Origin: Actinomycetota bacterium
GTDB taxonomy: Bacteria; Actinomycetota; Actinomycetes; Nanopelagicales; Nanopelagicaceae
Length of the DNA: 8,333 nucleotides
Assembly: GCA_947480465.1 (NCBI GenBank)
Contig: CANKCT010000028.1
Span: forward strand, 1-8,333
Direction: 5' to 3'
Below, piece after piece: positions 5,976 through 8,333 of this stretch. Positions within the stretch are counted from its first letter, which is position 1, and every line of letters starts with the position of its first letter. Made by a program: the position numbers and the translations under genes. The notes below the pieces were generated by a model. It searched no databases and was not told the origin of the DNA. It was given only the letters and a program-made list of their open reading frames with translations.

Positions 5976-7190
5976 ATGAAAACTCTTGGTCCAGCATTTA
6001 ACCGACTATGGGGAGCAAGTCTTACAACTAATTTAGCTGATGGAATTCTTGCCGTTGCCGCCCCACTTCTAGCGATCACCCTGACTAGGAACCCTGTTTT
6101 GATCTCAATGCTCAGTGCGCTAGTGATGCTGCCCTGGCTTTTCTTTGCAATTCCAATTGGAGCACTCGTTGATCGAGTTGATCGACGATTGCTGCTGGCA
6201 AGTGCAAATGCCGTCAGGTGCATCATTGCCGCCCTTATAGCGCTTTCAATTTCGACTGACACGATAACTATTTACTTACTTTTCCTAGCAACTTTCTTGA
6301 TTGGAATCTGTGAAGTTGCTGCCGATACTTCATCACAGTCGCTCATCCCGCAGATTCTCAATAACTCACAGTTCGAACGCGGTAATTCAAGGCTACAAAT
6401 TTCAGAGACGGTAGTGCAGGGGTTTATTGGGACGCCAATAAGTGGTTTTCTTTATGCAGTTGCAATTTATTTGCCATTTATTGCAAATAGTCTTGGCTTT
6501 TTAGTCGCGGCAGTTTTAACTGCTTTTATTCCAGTTAAGTTTTTGCAAGACCTCCGTGAGGAAGTGCCGAAAAATGCAAGAAGCAGCTTCATGGATGAAA
6601 TCAAATTTGGAGTCAAGTATCTATATGCACATAAGCTTTTGCGCAGAATAGTGCTAATTACCGCAAGCATTGGGTTGTGTTACTCCATATCAATTTCCAC
6701 AATTATTCTTTTTATGACACAAGAGTTAGCGTTAAGACCAGCATATTTTGGTATTGCGCTTTCAATTCAAGCTCTTGGCGCAATTCTTGGGGGACTGTTA
6801 GCACCAAAGCTCTCAAAGAAGTTTGGTCGAAGTAAAGTAATGGCGGTTTGCATTTTTCTTAGTTCATTCTTTGTATTGCTTCAAGGTTTTGCTCCCAACA
6901 TTTCAATCTTCATGCTTTTGGCAACGCTTGGATCATTCACAATATCGAATTGGAACATCTTATTGATGTCGATGTATCAGAATTTGATTCCACAAGAACT
7001 CTTCGGTCGAATACATGGTGCGCGGCGTACTATCGTGTGGGGGCTGATGCCCTTTGGTTCTCTCATAGGAGGCTTCTTAGCTAATGCTGGACTTCGGACA
7101 CCGCTTATTGTGGGCGGCACTGTCGCCACGATAATCTCTGCCACTTCGTTGAAGTTTTTCTTAAGCATTAACGATAATTCAGCTTCGTAA
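5976..7190 (+). CDS. MFS exporter, EntS-like (MFS_3 group)
   Basis: A 404-residue, probably 12-helix transporter of the major facilitator superfamily. The first line, FNRLWGASLTTNLADGILAVAAPLLA, is typical of the MFS_3/enterobactin-exporter-like group. The loop 2-3 motif is GALVDRVDRR (62-71). Helix 4-5 has EVAADTSSQSLIPQI (113-127) and NSRLQISE (137-144), then GFIGTPISGFL (149-159). The charged central loop is about 189-212. The second half has GAILGGLLAPKLSKKFGRSK (268-287) and LIPQELFGRIHGARRTIVWG (337-356). It would move small molecules by proton exchange; the substrate cannot be read from sequence. The start at 5976 is chosen because a -10 box lies 6 bases upstream and the N-terminus then matches the next gene; ATG at 5928 adds 16 polar residues. 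A related transporter gene follows 15 bases downstream, and the two form a tandem. Confidence 0.88.
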   Translation: MKTLGPAFNRLWGASLTTNLADGILAVAAPLLAITLTRNPVLISMLSALVMLPWLFFAIPIGALVDRVDRRLLLASANAVRCIIAALIALSISTDTITIYLLFLATFLIGICEVAADTSSQSLIPQILNNSQFERGNSRLQISETVVQGFIGTPISGFLYAVAIYLPFIANSLGFLVAAVLTAFIPVKFLQDLREEVPKNARSSFMDEIKFGVKYLYAHKLLRRIVLITASIGLCYSISISTIILFMTQELALRPAYFGIALSIQALGAILGGLLAPKLSKKFGRSKVMAVCIFLSSFFVLLQGFAPNISIFMLLATLGSFTISNWNILLMSMYQNLIPQELFGRIHGARRTIVWGLMPFGSLIGGFLANAGLRTPLIVGGTVATIISATSLKFFLSINDNSAS

Positions 7191-7193
7191 CAG

Positions 7194-7199
7194 TAAGGT
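7194..7199 (+). promoter_or_regulatory. -10 box or ribosome site before the second MFS gene
   Basis: TAAGGT ends 6 bases before ATG at 7206. It fits TANNNT for a leaderless start, but its AAGG core is also a plausible weak Shine-Dalgarno sequence at 7 bases spacing. Because the genes are only 15 bases apart, read-through with ribosome binding is as likely as a separate promoter. Confidence 0.35.
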
Positions 7200-7205
7200 T
7201 TGATC

Positions 7206-8333
7206 ATGCCTAAACCACTTGGTCGCTCGTATGTAAAACTGTGGACTGCTACAGCTATCTCAAATCTTGGCGATGGAATCACAATGGTTGCCTACCCGTG
7301 GTTGGCCTCGGCAGTTACTAGATCGCCCATGCTCATCGCCCTAGCCGGAGTCGCTTCCAGACTACCGTGGTTGATATTTACTTTGCATGCAGGAGTTCTG
7401 ACAGACCGTTTTGATCGTCGGAAATTAATTGTTGGGATGGATTTCCTCAGGGGAGTCCTGACAGTTTTTGTCGGATTAGTTGTGTATCTCAACCGGGATT
7501 CACTGCCATCATTAAATGATTTATCAAAGCTCACAGATTTATCCACGAATTGGCCACTTTACTTAACTTTACTAGTTACTTCATTTCTATTTGGATTAGC
7601 TGAAGTTTTGCGTGATAACAGTGCACAGACTCTGTTACCTTCAGTAGTTGATAAAGAAAATTTAGAAAAGGCTAATGGTCGCATGTGGAGTGCAGAAGCG
7701 CTCACAAATAGTTTTATTGGACCACCGATCGGCTCATTGCTGATTGGAGTTGCAATTTTCTTACCATTCTTTTTTGATGCAGCATCATTTTTTATCTCTG
7801 TTGCTTTAATCGCTTCATTGACTGGAACTTTCAAACCAATTGCAAGTGATACTCCTCGCGAAAAAATTAATTTCAGAGTCGAAATTAAAGAGGGATTTAG
7901 TTGGCTTTGGGCTCATCCTTTACTTCGTCCTATGGCAATCATTCTGGGATGCATGAATGGAATTGGTACGATGGTAGGTGCCGTGTTTATTCTCTTCGCT
8001 CAGGAAGTTCTGCAAACTTCTGTTTTTGCTTTTGCGCTTCTAGGTACGGCAGGAGCTATCGGCGGCACCATCGGCGGAATTCTTGCTCCAAAGATTTCCA
8101 GCAAATTTGGCAGCGGACCATCCCTCGCCTTGGCCTTAGCGGCAGCCCCCATCGGAAGTCTGATCGTCGGATTTACAACCTCATGGCAAGTGATGTGGAT
8201 TGTCGTTGTTGTGGAATCATTTGTTGGGATTCTCTGGAATACGATCACGGTATCGCTGCGCCAAAGCATCATTCCTACTAATCTATTAGGACGCGTGAAT
8301 AGCGTTTATAGGTTCTTCGCTTGGGGCTCGATA
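7206..8333 (+). CDS. Second MFS exporter, EntS-like, 3' end beyond the window
   Basis: Open from ATG at 7206 to the window edge: 376 codons and no stop. It is related to the preceding transporter along its whole length. Both share ISNLGDGI-like first helices (here 18-25), the loop 2-3 motif GVLTDRFDRR (63-72), EVLRDNSAQTLLP (133-145), NGRMWSAE (157-164), FIGPPIGSLL (170-179) and GGILAPKISSKFG (290-302). They also share a final IIPTNLLGRVNSVYRFFAWG (355-374), which matches residues 338-357 of its neighbour, so about 45 residues are probably missing. A difference is a longer polar loop between helices 3 and 4 (about 96-116). Substrate is unknown. The pair may be two independent exporters or act as a heterodimer; sequence alone does not decide. 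The ATG at 7206 is preceded by TAAGGT. Confidence 0.87.
   Translation, partial: MPKPLGRSYVKLWTATAISNLGDGITMVAYPWLASAVTRSPMLIALAGVASRLPWLIFTLHAGVLTDRFDRRKLIVGMDFLRGVLTVFVGLVVYLNRDSLPSLNDLSKLTDLSTNWPLYLTLLVTSFLFGLAEVLRDNSAQTLLPSVVDKENLEKANGRMWSAEALTNSFIGPPIGSLLIGVAIFLPFFFDAASFFISVALIASLTGTFKPIASDTPREKINFRVEIKEGFSWLWAHPLLRPMAIILGCMNGIGTMVGAVFILFAQEVLQTSVFAFALLGTAGAIGGTIGGILAPKISSKFGSGPSLALALAAAPIGSLIVGFTTSWQVMWIVVVVESFVGILWNTITVSLRQSIIPTNLLGRVNSVYRFFAWGSI

Noticed and set aside
5783..6262. Leftward 159-residue frame
   Set aside because: It overlaps both the VTT-like gene and the first MFS gene, and its composition is typical of an antisense shadow.
7901..8281. Rightward 126-residue frame inside the second MFS gene
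   Set aside because: It is a shadow frame rich in serine, cysteine and arginine, while the MFS frame is continuous and has family motifs.

Overview
The window (8,333 bases) carries a complete phosphate-uptake (Pst) locus followed by an export/membrane-protein cluster. Base composition looks low to moderate in GC (roughly 40-45% by eye). The organism is most likely a low-GC actinobacterium, possibly a streamlined freshwater type such as the acI/Nanopelagicales group. Three observations support this. A gene fragment that resembles the SenX3-type sensor kinase diverges from the phosphate operon. PstA has two extra N-terminal membrane helices, which I recall from actinobacterial PstA proteins. 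Actinobacterial-style Pho boxes (11-base direct repeats of GTTCACC type) lie upstream of phoU and of pstS. The clade-level placement is inference.

Region 1 (1-301) holds the 5' end of a leftward SenX3-like kinase gene and a divergent promoter region with an 11-base-phased Pho box. Region 2 (302-5186) is phoU-pstC-pstA-pstB-pstS, all rightward. phoU and pstC are 2 bases apart, and pstC/pstA and pstA/pstB overlap by ATGA. pstS has its own Pho box, a Shine-Dalgarno sequence and a TTG start, and is followed by a strong hairpin terminator. PstS captures phosphate outside the cell, PstC/PstA form the channel, PstB powers it with ATP, and PhoU is expected to relay transporter status to the SenX3-like kinase. 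The kinase and its partner regulator would in turn act on the two Pho boxes.

Region 3 (5187-5975) has a 49-residue single-helix membrane protein gene that was not called as a long ORF, and a leftward gene for a small polytopic membrane protein resembling the VTT/DedA group. Region 4 (5976-8333) has two tandem, related major facilitator superfamily transporters of the EntS-like MFS_3 type; the second runs off the window.

The least expected structure is regulatory. First, the two Pho boxes share the same unit layout: two adjacent 11-base units, one degenerate unit, then a further unit. Second, five genes have a TANNNT -10 hexamer ending 6-7 bases before the start codon, the geometry of leaderless mRNAs. 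This evidence also fixes the start codons of the first transporter and the small protein. I found no RNA genes, CRISPR arrays, insertion sequences or attachment sites.
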